From assembly GCA_013400975.1 (NCBI GenBank), contig WBMZ01012213.1:248001-312000 (forward strand): 64,000 nucleotides of DNA, read 5' to 3'. Every line of letters starts with the position of its first letter. Within the stretch, counting starts at the first letter, position 1. Both the position numbers and the translations under genes were made by a program. This DNA comes from Atrichornis clamosus. Lineage: Eukaryota > Chordata > Aves > Passeriformes > Menuridae. The notes below the pieces were generated by a model that saw nothing but the letters and a program-made list of their open reading frames with translations, was not told where the DNA came from and did not search any database. Shown here piece by piece: positions 34,701 through 48,700 of this stretch.

Positions 34701-37589
34701 ATGCTGTGATTAGAAGGTATTAAAAAGACCAAACACACGATATATAAATCCTAGTTCAAAATATACATATAATTATAAACTTTTTTTTTTTCCCAAATTA
34801 CACTCTCACAACTCTGGAGAATTTAATTTAATTTTTGCACAGAAGTATTATAGAATAAACTTCAGTTTGTTCAATTATGTTCTTGTGAAAAGTAAAGAGG
34901 AAAATAAGAAGTTATTTCTTGTCAGCAAAATTTATAAGTAAACGTGTAACCAAATTTATCTTAATGTTCAGCACATCCTAAAAATAATGTTTATTGGTAA
35001 AACAAAGAAAAAATTACCCAAGAATGAAAAATGTCTGCAAAGTATATGGCTTCGTTACATTACAAACTGTAATCATGACTTTCAGTACTTAATATGCTTA
35101 ACACTTACTGAGTTAAATAATTAAGTGAAATTTGTCTCCTCCCTATATGCAATGAGGTAACTTGGACTAAATTTAGGTTATAGAACCTCAAAACAGTTTT
35201 GTTTGGGCCAAGGAAAGGCCAATGCTTGAGGATAAAATTCTTCTCTATACGTAAAATTCTTATAAGCAACTCCCAAATCACATTCTTAAATCTGAAAGAT
35301 TTATTCTGATAGACAGCCAGTGCAGCAAGAGATTTTGTTTCCCGCTCAAAGTTCCAGATTTCACCCTGGGAATAAAGCATTGCACTCATGATATCTTTAG
35401 TTAAAAGCAAAATGCTACTGCACTCACACTGCATGCAACATAGCATAACAATCTTATTCTAGATTATTATACCCAGGAAATAATCTACCTAGCTCCTGCT
35501 AAACAATACTTTTTCTTTCTTTTATTTCTTTATATCCTGTTTAAAAAACATTTTCAGACTTCAGTACTGGACACTTGCAGGGCTTTAATAGAAAAAGGAA
35601 AAATCTTAAGTGGTTATGGTAGGGAAAATTATACTGAATACAATACAGGAACCAGGTGAAACCACGTGTTAAAATTTGTGGTTTGTTCTCTAGATTTTAA
35701 GAGCCCCAGCACTATATTCACATTTATTGTCAATATACAGTCATGTTTTCAAATGTCTGCTTTGTAATCAAGGTAGCTGTATGTAAGGAAATCTTCCAAA
35801 ACTCAAATCTTCCTTAAGGTGCCAGAACAGAACTTCCTAACACCACATAATGAGGCTTTACATATTCAGTAAATCAACTGCCACAGTTTAGAGTATCTGT
35901 CTATTCATGCCCAGGTTATATCACAAGTGCTTTCTCTATTTCTCAGATGTTAGTGACATGTGTCTGCCAACTGACCTTTGGGTGGGAAATGGGAATCAAA
36001 GATCATTAAGCTTTAATGACTTCTAAGTGTGAAAACCAGAATATGTCTATTGTAAAGGGAAAAAAACCTCCAAGATGGAATAATTTTTGTAAACTATTAA
36101 TGCAAATTCTTCTAAATCCTGATCTCAGGTGAGTGGAGGTGGAGAGATTTGCAAGAAGCCACAAAAGAAAGTGGAAGAATTGAGGAATCTGAAAAAGTTG
36201 CAGAGAGGTTCTGCAGGAGACAGAATGATGGAAGATTATAAGAAACAGGCTTTCAAAGACTCCAAAAGACAAAAGAAAGCAAGCACCAGAGAAGTTAGAA
36301 AACTGAGGCAGAGAAATAATGTTGAAATATTTTACCCATGAGAAATGGATCAATTAGGTGAAGAAATCTTTTGGAAACATACATATTCTTAAATATTTTT
36401 AGTATCCTCTCAATAAAACATTTGCCTAGATGTTCAGTGCCAACAGAACGGTCGGAACAGCATCCTTCCAGGACACAGTTCTTCTGAGATCATCAGTGGT
36501 CCATCAAATCAGAGATGGCTCCAGGACCTGCTTTCATGAAAGGGCAGCATACAGATAACCCACACCAGGAAAGTGCAGCTGAACCACTGGATGAATCTAC
36601 CATAACCTAAGAAACTCTAAGGCTGTCATTCTGAAGCAATACCCAATAATGCTAATACAAGCCTAGCAGCTCTCACACTGTTGTATTTTGATATTTATCC
36701 AGACAGAAGGTTAACTGCTGCCATAAACGAAACTGTAAAGCACTTTAAATCTGAAAACAAGAAAGATGTTGAATTCAGAAATGATGAGAAAAAGTATTTA
36801 ATTTTTGGCTTCTCAGACTTCTTTCTCCAAAAGAAATAAGCAAGTGTTAAAGTTGGGGGGCTGGGGGTGGTCTCGTTGGTTACTTTTAATGATGTGCTTA
36901 TTTGTTCTCAGACAATAAGAGTAAGACCAGAAGAATCTTTTCATGTAAGCCATTAAACAAGGAGCAGATTGTTATGATTTCTGGATTACATTGACCATTT
37001 CAAATGTGAATGCACTTTCTGAGCAACCATCAGCATCCCTTCCTATTTTAAAACAGTATTTGTCTCTTATTTAGGCACAAGCCTAAAAAAAAAAATACAG
37101 TTACCATTTCATATTTGACACTTACAGACTTCAGTGTGAAGTAACTTGATACTAATTACTGTGCATGAAAGCCTCCATGTTGTAATTTATCACAACAAAA
37201 GCACTGCAGTAAACAAAAAATTGGTGATGGACAGACACCACAAATGTTTGCAACTGCTGATAGTCAATGAACTTGCTCGTTTACAGTTGTACAAAGCTAA
37301 AATTTAATAGAAAGCAGCAAAGTACCCTAAAGGATCCGTATTTACACAAATAGATTAATTAAGAAGATTAATTAACATTATGATGTGTCAGAGAAAGAAA
37401 AGTGTCAAGACGTGCAGGAAAGAAAAAAAATATTTAAAAGGTAAGAAATAATGTTTCTAGAAGAAAACTAATTAGCAGCTAATTTATCACATTGCAACTA
37501 CCGACCATCCTGAGGGGGTTTCTGACAAGCTAGAAGGGGAAAATTAAAGAAATCCTCTGAAATAGATCTAGGGCAGTATTCTAGGTCAG

Positions 37590-37990
37590 TATGCCGAGAG
37601 AAGCAGTACTGCAGAGGGCTGAGCAGCGGTGGCACTGCAGTCTCACGGCTGCCACTGTGTGTTGCTATGGGCACAAATCCCACAAAGGACTCATCCTCAA
37701 ATCCCCAAAGACTCATTTTCCCTACCACGGCTGTAATAAAAGTGTTGTTTTGGAGGAAAACTTAAGAGATATTGTGAAAAATGTGGACTTAATCTTCAAC
37801 TTGAAGAAAAGTTGTAGCTAAGATTCTCTTCCCCATGAGCAGGGAAGTGCTTGCTAACTTCTGTGAAGGACTGCTTTTTCAGCACACCGAAGACCGCTGC
37901 CCGGAGGTGGGATAACGCTTACTCTGGCTACTTAAGCCCACCACGATGAACCTCCCGCCCTCATACTCAGCAATTATCAGGTTCCTTTGT
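37590..37990. promoter_or_regulatory. Local CpG-enriched block in intron 1
   Basis: In a region where CpG is otherwise rare, about ten CpGs occur in 400 bp (for example ATGCCGAGAG, AGCAGCGGTGG, CACCGAAGACCGCTGCCCGG, CACCACGATG, CTCCCGCCC). It could be a decayed CpG island, an alternative first exon or promoter, or an old GC-rich insertion. No TATA box or reading frame favours one reading. Confidence 0.25.
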
Positions 37991-38112
37991 CCTACTCTAA
38001 CACTAGTGGTGGGACTCGGCCACCTCCTTTCAGAAGAAGCAATTAAAACAATCAAGGCAAATCAAGTATTTCAGAAAGACAGCCTAGGTAACTGTAATTA
38101 TACAAGGAAGGA

Positions 38113-38232
38113 GGAAAAAAACCCAAACCAAAACCAAACCAACCAAACAAACAAAAAACCCCACAAAACCAACCAACCAACAAACAAACAAAGCAAGCCA
38201 CCAAAAACCCCACCAAAGCCAGCAACCCAACC
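38113..38232. repeat. A/C-rich low-complexity tract (AAAC/AACC)n
   Basis: About 120 bp of AAACCAAAACC-, CCAACCAACC- and CAAACAAACA-type repeats. The DOCK4 sense strand is correspondingly G/U-rich (GGTTTGTTT). The 98-codon plus frame and 62-codon minus frame across it are products of the repeat. Confidence 0.9.
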
Positions 38233-39338
38233 CTTCCCATAAGATTTGCATTAGTATCTCAGTCCCAAAGGATGATAACTCATTTCTTCAATTACCTCCC
38301 CCATAGCCTTTTCTAAGCATGTGTTAAATAAGTTTGTCACATTACACTATATTTTAAACTCAAGGTGACTGAACAAATTATGCTGCCATAAATATAACTG
38401 TCAAAGTTAGATAAGCAAGTCCAAACTGCTTTTTCTTCCAAACTAAAAAAAAATGCAATTTATCCTAGAGATCAGGCTGGACACGCTAGAGTAAATTACA
38501 AATATCTATCACCCAGAATAAACATTCCAGCAACATCCAAAATAGCAATTGCAAAATAATTAACTACTTCATTTTAAAGGACATCAACTAGTATCTACAA
38601 AGGTATTTATCACTGCAGTAAGCCTTCAGTTACGACAAGCCCAAAGAAATTGTTCTAGCATCTAGAAGGCCCTAGTCAACAGCTCAATACAAATAGCACA
38701 TAGTTTTGGCTTTCTTTATAAAAATATACCTGAACAGCTTTAAAAGTTCAGGAAGGAAAAGTAGGAATCAAAGTCAGGAATGGCTGTTCTTTAACTTAAA
38801 TTGAGCTCAAAGTCTTTGCTTTTCCTAAAATTCAGTGTTTGAACAGCATTCGTCTGTCAGATGGGCAACAAAGCATCATTCTTAGTTACTATACCTGGAA
38901 CAAACAAAAGGCATGGTCACTATCAATGGAATTCATGTCCACAGTCAAAGCAGCCTTTGTGAGATCCAACTCCTAAAAGCAGCAAATTAATAAAGCATTT
39001 AATATTCTTAAATTATATTATCAATACGTTTTCTTATAAGTATTGCTTAGATATACATGATGTTTGTGGCTACACTTTTTCACCCAGCTGTAGTACTTTT
39101 GAACAAGCATTCTGGGAGTTTGCCAAATAATAATGTAAGAGACAGAAACATGAAGATATCATAGGCAAAACAAGTTATTTTGCTTTCTAATTTCCAGCTG
39201 TGGCATATTGTCAGTTTCTCTATTTAATTCTGACACCATATCCAGAACCAATCTTCCAAGCCTGGAGACCCAATCGAAATATGAAAAGTGAGCCTACACA
39301 CAAATAAAGAAAAGATTGCAAGTTATATGCTTGTACCT

Positions 39339-39548
39339 TGTGCTGGTTTTGACTGGGACAAAGTTAACTTTCTTCATAGCAGCTGGTATGGGGCTGTGTT
39401 TTGGATTGGTGCTGAAAACTGTGTGGATAACAAAGGGATGTTTTAGCAATCACTGAGCAGAGCTTACACAGAGACAAGGCCTCTCACCTCATCCCACCAG
39501 CCAGGAGGCTGGGAGTGCACAAGGACTTGGGAGGGGACACAGCTGGGG
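39339..39548 (+). mobile_element. 5' part of an avian ERV LTR (second family)
   Basis: The sequence TGTGCTGGTTTTGACTGGGA, then AGTTAACTTTCTTCATAGCA, TATGGGGCTGTGTTTTGGAT, GTGCTGAAAACTGTGTGGAT and CAGCCAGGAGGCTGGG...GCACAAGGACTTGGGAGGGG matches the start of a common avian retroviral LTR that I recognise from many bird genomes. It begins with TG as an LTR should. Similarity stops after about 39548, so only about 210 bp remain. It is antisense to DOCK4 and unrelated by sequence to the LTRs at 2.3, 8 and 62 kb. Confidence 0.8.
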
Positions 39549-42500
39549 CACACTTGGCATTGCAGCCACTGGTGCTCTCACGTTGCAGAAGTAAAGCTTC
39601 CATAAAATGCAACTTTACATAAGCCTCTTTTTATTCTTCCTTGCTAAATTGACGTAAGTATTCCTGGCAAGTTCCTATTTAAATACCTTACATCCCCTGT
39701 AGTTACTAGTAAATGAGGCTGCAGCTATTGCGGTAACAATCCATTTAATGCTCTCAGGACCAAAGAAATGGGGAATCCCTCACTTAATAACTACCTTATT
39801 CATGAAACACAAAGTTCCTCAAATGCATAACAAAGTACCAAGAAATCAAACATGGATAGAAACCTGAACTATTTCAATGTATCAAGGATTTCAGCTCTTG
39901 AAATCTCCCAATTTCTCCAAGAAAACTGACAGATTTGAGGTCTGGCAAGATAACACCATTAAGAGCCACTAAGAAGCATCATAATTTCATAAAATTCAGC
40001 AATTCAATATGTCCTGTAAAAAACACACTTCATTCCACATGTTGATCTTCATTATAGGAAGACCTATACAAATACCTAGTACAAACACCTAGTACAAATA
40101 CTTAGTACAAACACCTATTGAACATAGCAACAACAAAGAGAAAAAACTGAGAGATACAAAGCAAGAGTTCAACAAGTAGAAAATCAGATTGTACAACTAT
40201 GATAAACAATTAGCAAGTGAACAAAAGCAGACATTGCCTATTCAAAACCCAAAACTACAAGGAAGTACAAAGGGACTTTCTTAACTTCTTAAAATTTATT
40301 AAAGGCTTCTGCAAAACAGCAATGAGGATAAGCATATTAGCTCAGACCTCAGAAATCACTGCATACACAGCACAGTCTGTTACAGAACTTGAAATACAGG
40401 GCAGCAAATGTTTATCTGCAGCTTAAACATACAAGTGTCAGCCTAGAACAAAAGATTTCTTTTTTTAAATAGCTTGGCACTTTCTCCTTGATTTTATTAA
40501 GTATGTCTTGTGTTGATAGGTCAGGGTTGCGTGCATGTTCTCCACTTACCACTCCCGCTTTCTGATGAAAAATTTTTGCTATCCTAGAGTTCAGTTCTTT
40601 TAACTTCTTAAATCTGTTGAACCCTGTTCCCTTTTGCATGCATTTCTAATCCTGCAATGTCTTCTCTGAGATGTTTCAAGCATAAATTTTAGTGTGGAAA
40701 TTGTGAGAAAAGGACCAATATATGTATTTCATATGCTAAGCATCAATAAAACTGAAGATACCTGCCTCATACTCCTCTGCAAAGTTGCCTATCTCAGGTG
40801 ACTGGTGAAATTCAAAATTTTCCAAATTACTTCCAAAACTATCCTCACATCAAGAAAGGGGTTTGGTTGTTGGGTTTTTTTTTTGCTTCAAACAAGTAAG
40901 CAAGGCATCCAAATGCACAGTAACAAGATATTATTAAAGAATGGTAGCATTCATACAGTTTCCAATTGAGGATAAGCATTTTTAGCAAAGACTTGAGCAT
41001 TCACTTGGCATGTTCCCTTGAATGAGATTAATTACCCTTCTCTCCATACAGAAGTCCAGTAAAATTTAACTTTTCTTTCTCTTCTTCCTAAGAGAATTTT
41101 CCTCTACTATTCTTTGGTTTACAGCAACCCATTATTGCTTGGCTTGTGTTTTTGAAAAAGGGATATGCACAGCATTTTAGATGCAGCATTTTCTGATTTT
41201 TTTTTCCTCTGCCAAAAATATTAAGTTTCAATTCCAACTTCGATAACTTAGGTAACTAAATTTTAACTGCCACTGTGCATTTAATTTGCATATTTCAGAT
41301 GACAAAAAAAATGTATGGTTACTCCAATTTTAGTAAGTTATACATCCTCAAAAGATTTTTATATGTATTAAATATTGTTACTCCCAAAACAAAGTCTAGA
41401 GTTCTCATCTACTTTCTGTAGGTCACATTTATGAAGAAAGGCACATGCATGCCTAGAAATGGCCTTTGCTCAGGTTAAAAAGCTTGAAAGCAGCTACTCT
41501 TCATGTTGACAGATTTGTAGGAAAGAAATACATAGAAAAGAAAAGTTTATATTCATATAGCAAATTTATTCAAAATTTACTACATTATGAGGAAGACTGT
41601 AGGTTACTTACTACATCTGCCTTTTACAAAACTGGCTACAATGATTTCCACAGTGCATAAAACTGTAGTAAATCAGCTTGGAGCTTATTTGTTTTGAAGA
41701 ACTTTTAGATTTTTTTTTTTTATTTATCCAATCACTTGTTACAAACAAGACATTCAAGTTATTCCTGGAGATGAATGAAATTGCATGATCTGGCTCCCCA
41801 TTTTTTTTTTTTAAGATTTTCAGATAATCTCCAAATTGCAAGACAATATGATCATTAAGCACCTTATCTAAAGAACCATCTACACATCTGGGTAAAAAAA
41901 CTGCCTCTCAGTTCCCAATTAGTTCTTGACTTCTCTATCATTTCACATTGTCCCAACAACAAAACTGTAAACAACCATTTTAACTTGATTTCTGATCCAA
42001 AACAGAATAGGTTCACCCTGTTCCAGTTTCAGTTGTGACATTAGAATTGAGCACTCCTCTGGCTGAAGGCAAATCACCGTATCAATGGATATCTTTTCCA
42101 CATCTTCTCCTATTTTCAAACCAGTTGGAGAACCAACCTTATTCACTTCTGGTAGCAAAATTTTTCAAATACACATTTAACTCATATTATTCTATCCTTA
42201 AACAGAAAACTACAAAATTACCACAGTGTATTCTTTTGCTTACAATTTGTACCAGGCTTCGAGTGTCAAAGAAGTATTATGGTTTTAAATATAATGCAAC
42301 CAGTAAAGCATTCTTCACCTTAGTTTCTTTTTGAGGTTACTTTTGTCGTCACCTTTACAAACTTTTAAAGAGTAGTGCTTGTGGGAAAGCCAAAGGGTAT
42401 GGATACATTACATCAGTAACACTAGGAGAGGTAGGAGAGAGAAGGTTAAAATAGAAGCTAAGGAGGGGAAAGGTTACAAATGAGAAGAATAGAGGTAGGA

Positions 42501-42567
42501 AATGTGAGATAGATGTCTTCTTCCTCCTTCTTTTGAAATACTAGACGTTTTATATCTGGCTTCTGAA
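39549..42567 (-). other. DOCK4 intron 1 segment
   Basis: AT-rich sequence with several long T-runs (for example about 40877-40886, 41710-41721 and 41801-41812) and a 13-bp minisatellite at 40069-40118. No exon or transposon was recognised. Confidence 0.55.
40069..40118. repeat. 13-bp minisatellite, about 4 copies
   Basis: Units CAAATACCTAGTA, CAAACACCTAGTA, CAAATACTTAGTA and a partial CAAACACCTAT follow each other, alternating T/C at the fifth base. Confidence 0.93.
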
Positions 42568-42785
42568 AGGATATAAGGAAAAACTGTCACCATGAGACAG
42601 TCCAGCAGTGCAAGAGGTTGCTCAGGAAGGTGCAGTCTCCCGAACTATAAGTTTTCAAGGCTACCAACCAGATAAAGCGCTGAGCAACCTGGTCTCATCT
42701 CACAACTGACCCTGCTTCAAGCAGGAACATGGACTAGAGCCTTTCTGAGGTCCTTTTCACCCTGAATATGCTGCAATTTATTCTG
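42568..42785 (+). mobile_element. Diverged CR1 LINE 3' fragment
   Basis: Blocks typical of CR1 are visible in order: AAGAGGTTGCTCAGGAAGGT followed by GCAGTCTCC, GCTGAGCAACCTGGTCT, AACTGACCCTGCTTCAAGCA and GGTCCTTTTCACCCTGAAT. The terminal ATTCTGTGATTC tail is degraded. The copy is antisense to DOCK4 and older-looking than the 27.6-kb copy. Confidence 0.75.
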
Positions 42786-45700
42786 AGTTCTCAAGCTGAG
42801 TTTGTGAACATAGTTCTGAATCATGCATGAAAAGGATAAAAACCCCCAAAACAAACTAGCAAGTAAATTCTGAAGAACCCTTTTACTATGTTTACAGCCT
42901 TCCTGTCTGTTGTCATGTTCAGAAGCAACATTAAGGGTAATCTGCTTGATCTTCAAAAGAAGGAAGAAAAAATTATTATTCAGTATTCCCACACAGTCCT
43001 GTTTCCTTTAAAAGCTATGTAATTGTACGTTTTGTACCAGCTCAGATGAGACTACAGTGAATATAACTTGCATTTAAACTAAGACAAACTTGTCTAGATA
43101 AAGCCTGAAGCTCTTCTGTTCTTCAGAACTGAATCCTTTGCCTGAGCCCTGATCTCAAAGAGACAAAGGGGAATTTCTGATGAACCACTAGAATCAACAG
43201 CACTCCCACATCCTGCTCACGTACATCTACCTGGGTTGTAAACGCTACTGTTAGTGGCAGGATTGGTATACAAAAAGACAAAGATATAACAACAGTCTAA
43301 CTACTGAAGGCTGCCTAGGAAATCTTAAAGATATGCCCAAAACACCACCACACACACACCCTCAAGTAAAATCAAAATATAAATGGTGGAGAGGTATTTT
43401 ATGGAGGAAAAAAGTTCAAGATAACATACAAGCTATTTAGATCTGCACTTTATTGCACATACTGCAACAAAATATAGACATACATTACACACCAAATTAG
43501 GAAAACATAAATAAAAATTATAATAATAAATTATGCTAACTACATTTCTAGAAAGTAAGGGTACATCCTGCATTAGCATAAAACAAGCATCAGTACGATC
43601 TTATTGTGAAAAAAAGACATCCCTAAAAACCAGGGAGGTGGGTAAAATCACTGCTGTATTAAAAGCAGAACACTGAATGGCAAATTCCAACAAGTAGAGC
43701 TAAAATCATACATCTGGACTTTAGATTTCAAATTTGCATGGCAACCAAATAGAACCACATTTCGCCTTACTGTACTACACTTAAAAGTGCATTAAAATAA
43801 AAGTAACAAAAGGAGAGACTGCATCTATTACCTTAAGGGGAGGATGGGAGAAAACATTAAAAGAATGCCTATCACTCAAAAACCATTAACAGAACGAAGT
43901 ATCAAATATATGCAATGCTTGAAAGGCAGAATGTCCTTTACTTTTGTTCTTATAAGCTACATGTAAATACATGTATCATTTTGGTAATGGGTTGAGTCCA
44001 GGAAGCTGAAATTAAGACAACAAACTCATTCACTAGAAGGCTGACGAAAAATAGGCCCATTAAGTAACACATCTCATTCAAATTTAACTTCCTTTGAAAC
44101 AAACAAACCCACAAAACCCACAAACATGAAAAAAAATTACCAAAAAAGAAAAGCCAAACATGAAAAATTACTTCAATCCCCAACAAGCCCACCACCACTA
44201 TCACACAATCATCAAGTTGTATCTATGAAAATATACAACCAAACAAAAAAAATCAAGGATGGTAACAAGATATTTCACAAAAATCTGGGTATTTAGCAGC
44301 TGAACATGCGTGTTAGCATACAAAGAACTGAACTATCCCTACTAATAGAGTTCTACACAGAGTGGGCTGTTACACTGCCCAGCAGTCAACTTGGGGGGAA
44401 AAAAAAAGCATGTCTTACTTTCTCTTCTACCCAATTACTCCTCTGCAAAGAATTTACATTTTAAGTCTCCTTTTTAAGTGAACAATAGTTAGGAAGAAAA
44501 GTTATCTATTGGGTCATTAATGAATTCCTCTACCAATGAAAAATCATATCTCACAGCACACAACAATGTTTTATTCAGTCTAGTTCAGACACAGGTCAAT
44601 AGCACTTTCCAGGGATGATTGATTGTATATATCCCATTGGAAAGAGCTGTGCTGTTTAATCCAAATAGTCTGTATTTAAATTCTAGCCATCAGTGACAGG
44701 GAAAAACTCTCATCAGTGAGTTTTGTTCTTTGTAGTACCTTAAAGGTTTCTTCTTGCTTCATGCTGCCAGCCATCTTCCAGCAACCTTCACAACCCCTCC
44801 GGTGAAATTCCCTCCTCCCATTTTTTTTCTCTCACAATATATATTGAGACAGGGCTGATAAAAGCTGCACAGCTCATGCAGTGCTTTCCACTACAACAGC
44901 TCTACCCAACACTGATTCAATACAGATAATACAAGTGAGGATTCTAGAGGCCATCATTTAACGAGACTCAGGAGTCTTGGAGAGACTGGTAACACCAGTT
45001 ACAAGCAATTATGGAGAGACAAGTAGGATGAGAAACTGGAATAACAAAGAGCTCAGGAGCCCTCAGCAACAAGAAAAAAATTACTAGATGGTAAAATAAA
45101 ATGGCGTTTACAAAGTTCATAACAAATCCTGAAAAGACTCATGTAAACATATCTCAGCTAAATCCCACTTACACCCTCTCCATACGTTCAACTCACAGGC
45201 TTATATTACCTGTGCATCAAAACTTCTGTGGCTGTGCTGGCTTTTCATCAGACTGCTCTTCACCATAAATGAAGGTATCTGTCAAGCCAAAACTTCAGAC
45301 CTGCAGCAGACTCTGCCTTTTACTGTGTTGACGGGGTTGGTGAACCTCAATCGTAACTTGCATTTTTATTGCTACAATGTCACTTCTTTCAACTGAACAT
45401 TTATTGCAGGCGCAGACACATCAGTGTTTTGTGAGCAGTACTGTTCACTTCAGTTGTGTGCTTGGTGGCACCTCCTGAGCAAATGAATTTCAGAGATCAC
45501 TGCCAGCATACAAATTCCCTGCAATGTCTAGTGTTTACCAGAATTGTAAAAAAATAAACCAGATAATAAAAGTCCAAATGGTCAGCTTGCTGAAAAAAGA
45601 ACCCATGACCTTGGGATCGAGGTGAGGCATAAGCAGAGTACTGTGCAATCCCTATCTTATCTTAAAACAATAAACCTAATTTACTAAGATTAACTTCCAG

Positions 45701-48700
45701 AACAAACCCACACAGTTTAAACAAGATAGCTAAACTACCTGGGAATATGCAAATTGATCCATTATGGAATTTGCATAAAATCTGAGGGAGAAAAGCTATG
45801 AAACATTTGGCACTTATGCTTTAATCCTCATGCTATCTTCCCCTGGCAGGCAGAGAGAAGGCCCTCTTCAAATCATCACAAAACTCAGCATTATTAATGG
45901 CCACCCGCCTCAGAGACACTTCTGTGGAGAGGGTTTTCATAGCTAACATTAATCTCTGCGCAGCAAATCATTTTTATTTCATTTTTCCAGAGCAGTAAAC
46001 CCCAATTGCAACTGCTTCACAATACTGCAAGTCTTATATTCCCAGACATTATCTCATAGAAAAGAAATAAAAAAGTAAAGACAAGAGCGTGGAGAGGAAA
46101 GAGATTACTTACTGCAGTTATATATTTCTGTATGCTGTTACAGCATTTAGCTGAATGGAACCTGCATTTTCAACTGCTAATAGTCACTAAGTAATGAAAG
46201 CACTTCTCTTCCTCTTGGTACTGTCTGAACCACCACCATCACAGGCAAAATACGTTTCTAGTATTTATTTTTAGACTACTTAGTCTACCTGGCCCAAACT
46301 GAAAAGAACAAGTGTTCTTACTTCTAACTTCACATCCTCATGTGGACACACTTGATGGAAAAACCTCTCTGTAAGAAGAAATATAAAGTCTACCAAAATA
46401 ATTTCCTGACATGGTAAGTCAAAGAAAAATAAATCAGTCTTTCTCTGAACAGAGAATACCTTTCTATCCACATGACATTAATATCTTAGCAACACAGATT
46501 TCTTCAATATTTAGGCGGGGGGGTGTCTCTGTGTCACTAAGAAATCCTGCGTTTTCAGCCATTAAACACATGCAGATCAAGTCAGCTCTCTGTATTCCCA
46601 GGGAGTTTCCCATGTCAGACATGCCTAGAATGAAGGTCTGTATTACAGAGAGAGCAATTTACTTGCCCTGTGCATAATGAAATAAAGTGTTCCGTTATTT
46701 CAGTCTCCAGAAAACAGAAATGGATAGACTTGCAGAATACCTAGGGAAACAATCAGATAAACTAGCATAGCATTGCAAATAAATGCATTGATTAATAAGA
46801 TCTAAACATGAAAATCTGCAGTTCATGTTAAAAAATTAAGAAGCATTCTACTGAAGGATCAGAGGATACGATTTAAAAACTGTGGCCCATATTGCTTAAT
46901 ACACTTCTAATTTTGAAAATAATGAAAAGCAAAGAGGATTCTTTCTACTAGACATTAGATTGTTTCCGGCAGTTGAAGAATGGAAATCAAAATGAGTATA
47001 GGAAATCTACTATTGAAATGATAGAGTTACCACTTTATTTCTCAATAATAAAGAAAACTTTGAGACCTCAGTTACTTTTCTGATTTGATAAATGGATCTT
47101 GGACTCTGCATATACACCTGTTTCTGTTTCATGTGAAATTTCTCAGAGAAGAGGGGGCAAATGTAGTCAACTCAGTGTGAGAAATGATCTGCACGACTGA
47201 ACTCTGTCCCACTTTTCAGCTGAAGTAGGTTAGCTCAGCTGTCAGCCAAATCATTGGGCCCTTTTGGGGAGACTGCTTGCCACACAGAATGGTTCTCAGC
47301 TGTCTTCAGTACTTAACAGCTAAGCCGAAATTCCACAAGTTATAGAAATTACTTATATAAAAGTAGTATTTTTAACACTATGGCTGATATTGCTACCATT
47401 TAATGAGAATACTTCAAAAGCATTCTTAAGCATCCTCCTAACCAAGAATAGCAACATGTAATGCCAATGCAAAAGATCGAGTTGCACAAAACGTGTTTAT
47501 TTTTTAATACTTCATTTAAATAAATATATTTCAGACACAAAAAGGGAAAGTATTTTAACATCTAGAATTGTGTTTGTATTATCAGAAAGCTTTTACTTAG
47601 TAGAACGTTGTAAGCTCTTGGAATGCTGCTGAAGTGTCACCCCTCACCAGGCACAGCATCACCTGCAGGTTGTGTCAGCGTTAATGAATCGTCTTCCCTC
47701 CATCTTCAAACCTCACCATGACTGACAGACGATTGACAATTCTGCTCACAAACAAACCAATCTGCATCTGTTTCTATCAATCTCTGAAGGCAGGAATAAG
47801 ACATAAAGTACTTCATGTCACACAACATTAGAGTCTCTCTAGTAAGAGAAATCAGTTTACTAATCCTAGCAAAATGCAAACAGCTGCAATACAGACAGCA
47901 CGTCTCTGCTATTTCCTACTACATAGTAGAGACTTATGGAAGATTTCAGCCAATACAGGGCTGTTACAGACCCTGAACAGCTGTAAAACATCACACCTGG
48001 GCTAAGCATAAGCATCCAGTTAAAATCCTGACCTTCAATGTAGAACTGTATAAGCTTAATACCAACTAACTAGTGCATCAGTACATTTGACAGGCTTTAG
48101 GCAGTCACTTCTCTAATAATGTAAACAACTGCACATACCTTCTTTTCAACAATGCATGGCATAGAAAAGATAAGACTGGCAAACTACCTGATCTAAGCAG
48201 AAGGCTAAAAATGTTTGATAACACCACTCTTTACTACCAGGTGTGTTATATCAGTCTTACTCTCTCCAATTATCTATTTCACATCACCTCTACAGTACTC
48301 ATAAAGGGTTTCCAAAGTGGAAGACGTTACATAAACAACAGAGCTTACCTGAGCCTGATATAATAATTAATGGTCTATTTAATAATTTAAACAAGTTGAT
48401 ACATCAAGAGTAAAATGAAGACAGTAGTTTATTTTCAATCAAGAAATTGACAGAAATATTTGACAATGGTTTATAAATAAGGCTTCTGGAGCTAACACAC
48501 ACTAACCCACCTTTCAGTTTCATACCTGTCATTCACAAACTCTCATCTGCACACCAGTGATAGAACAGGAAAACATAACAGGTCCCCTAACAAAGCAGCA
48601 CAAAAAAGATTTTCATTCGTCAGCAAAAATTTTGAGGGTTAGTAGTGGTTTATCAGTCAAAAAACTTCTGGTAAGTTAATCTACATTCTGTTCTGCCTGC

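Larger units (their letters stand above)
33834..39338 (-). other. DOCK4 intron 1 segment
   Basis: Mostly AT-rich anonymous sequence. It includes a TAAT-motif-rich stretch at about 34605-34700, a locally CpG-enriched stretch at about 37590-37990 and an A/C-rich simple tract at 38113-38232. The 113-codon (35105-35446) and 115-codon (36006-36353) minus-strand frames have no recognisable domain. Confidence 0.55.

Noticed and set aside
35105..35446. 113-codon minus-strand frame
   Set aside because: No known domain, no splice link to DOCK4 and composition like the surrounding intron; a chance frame.
36006..36353. 115-codon minus-strand frame and the overlapping plus-strand Lys-rich 70-codon frame
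   Set aside because: The two frames mirror each other. The Lys-rich plus frame reflects purine-rich DNA. No recognisable motif.
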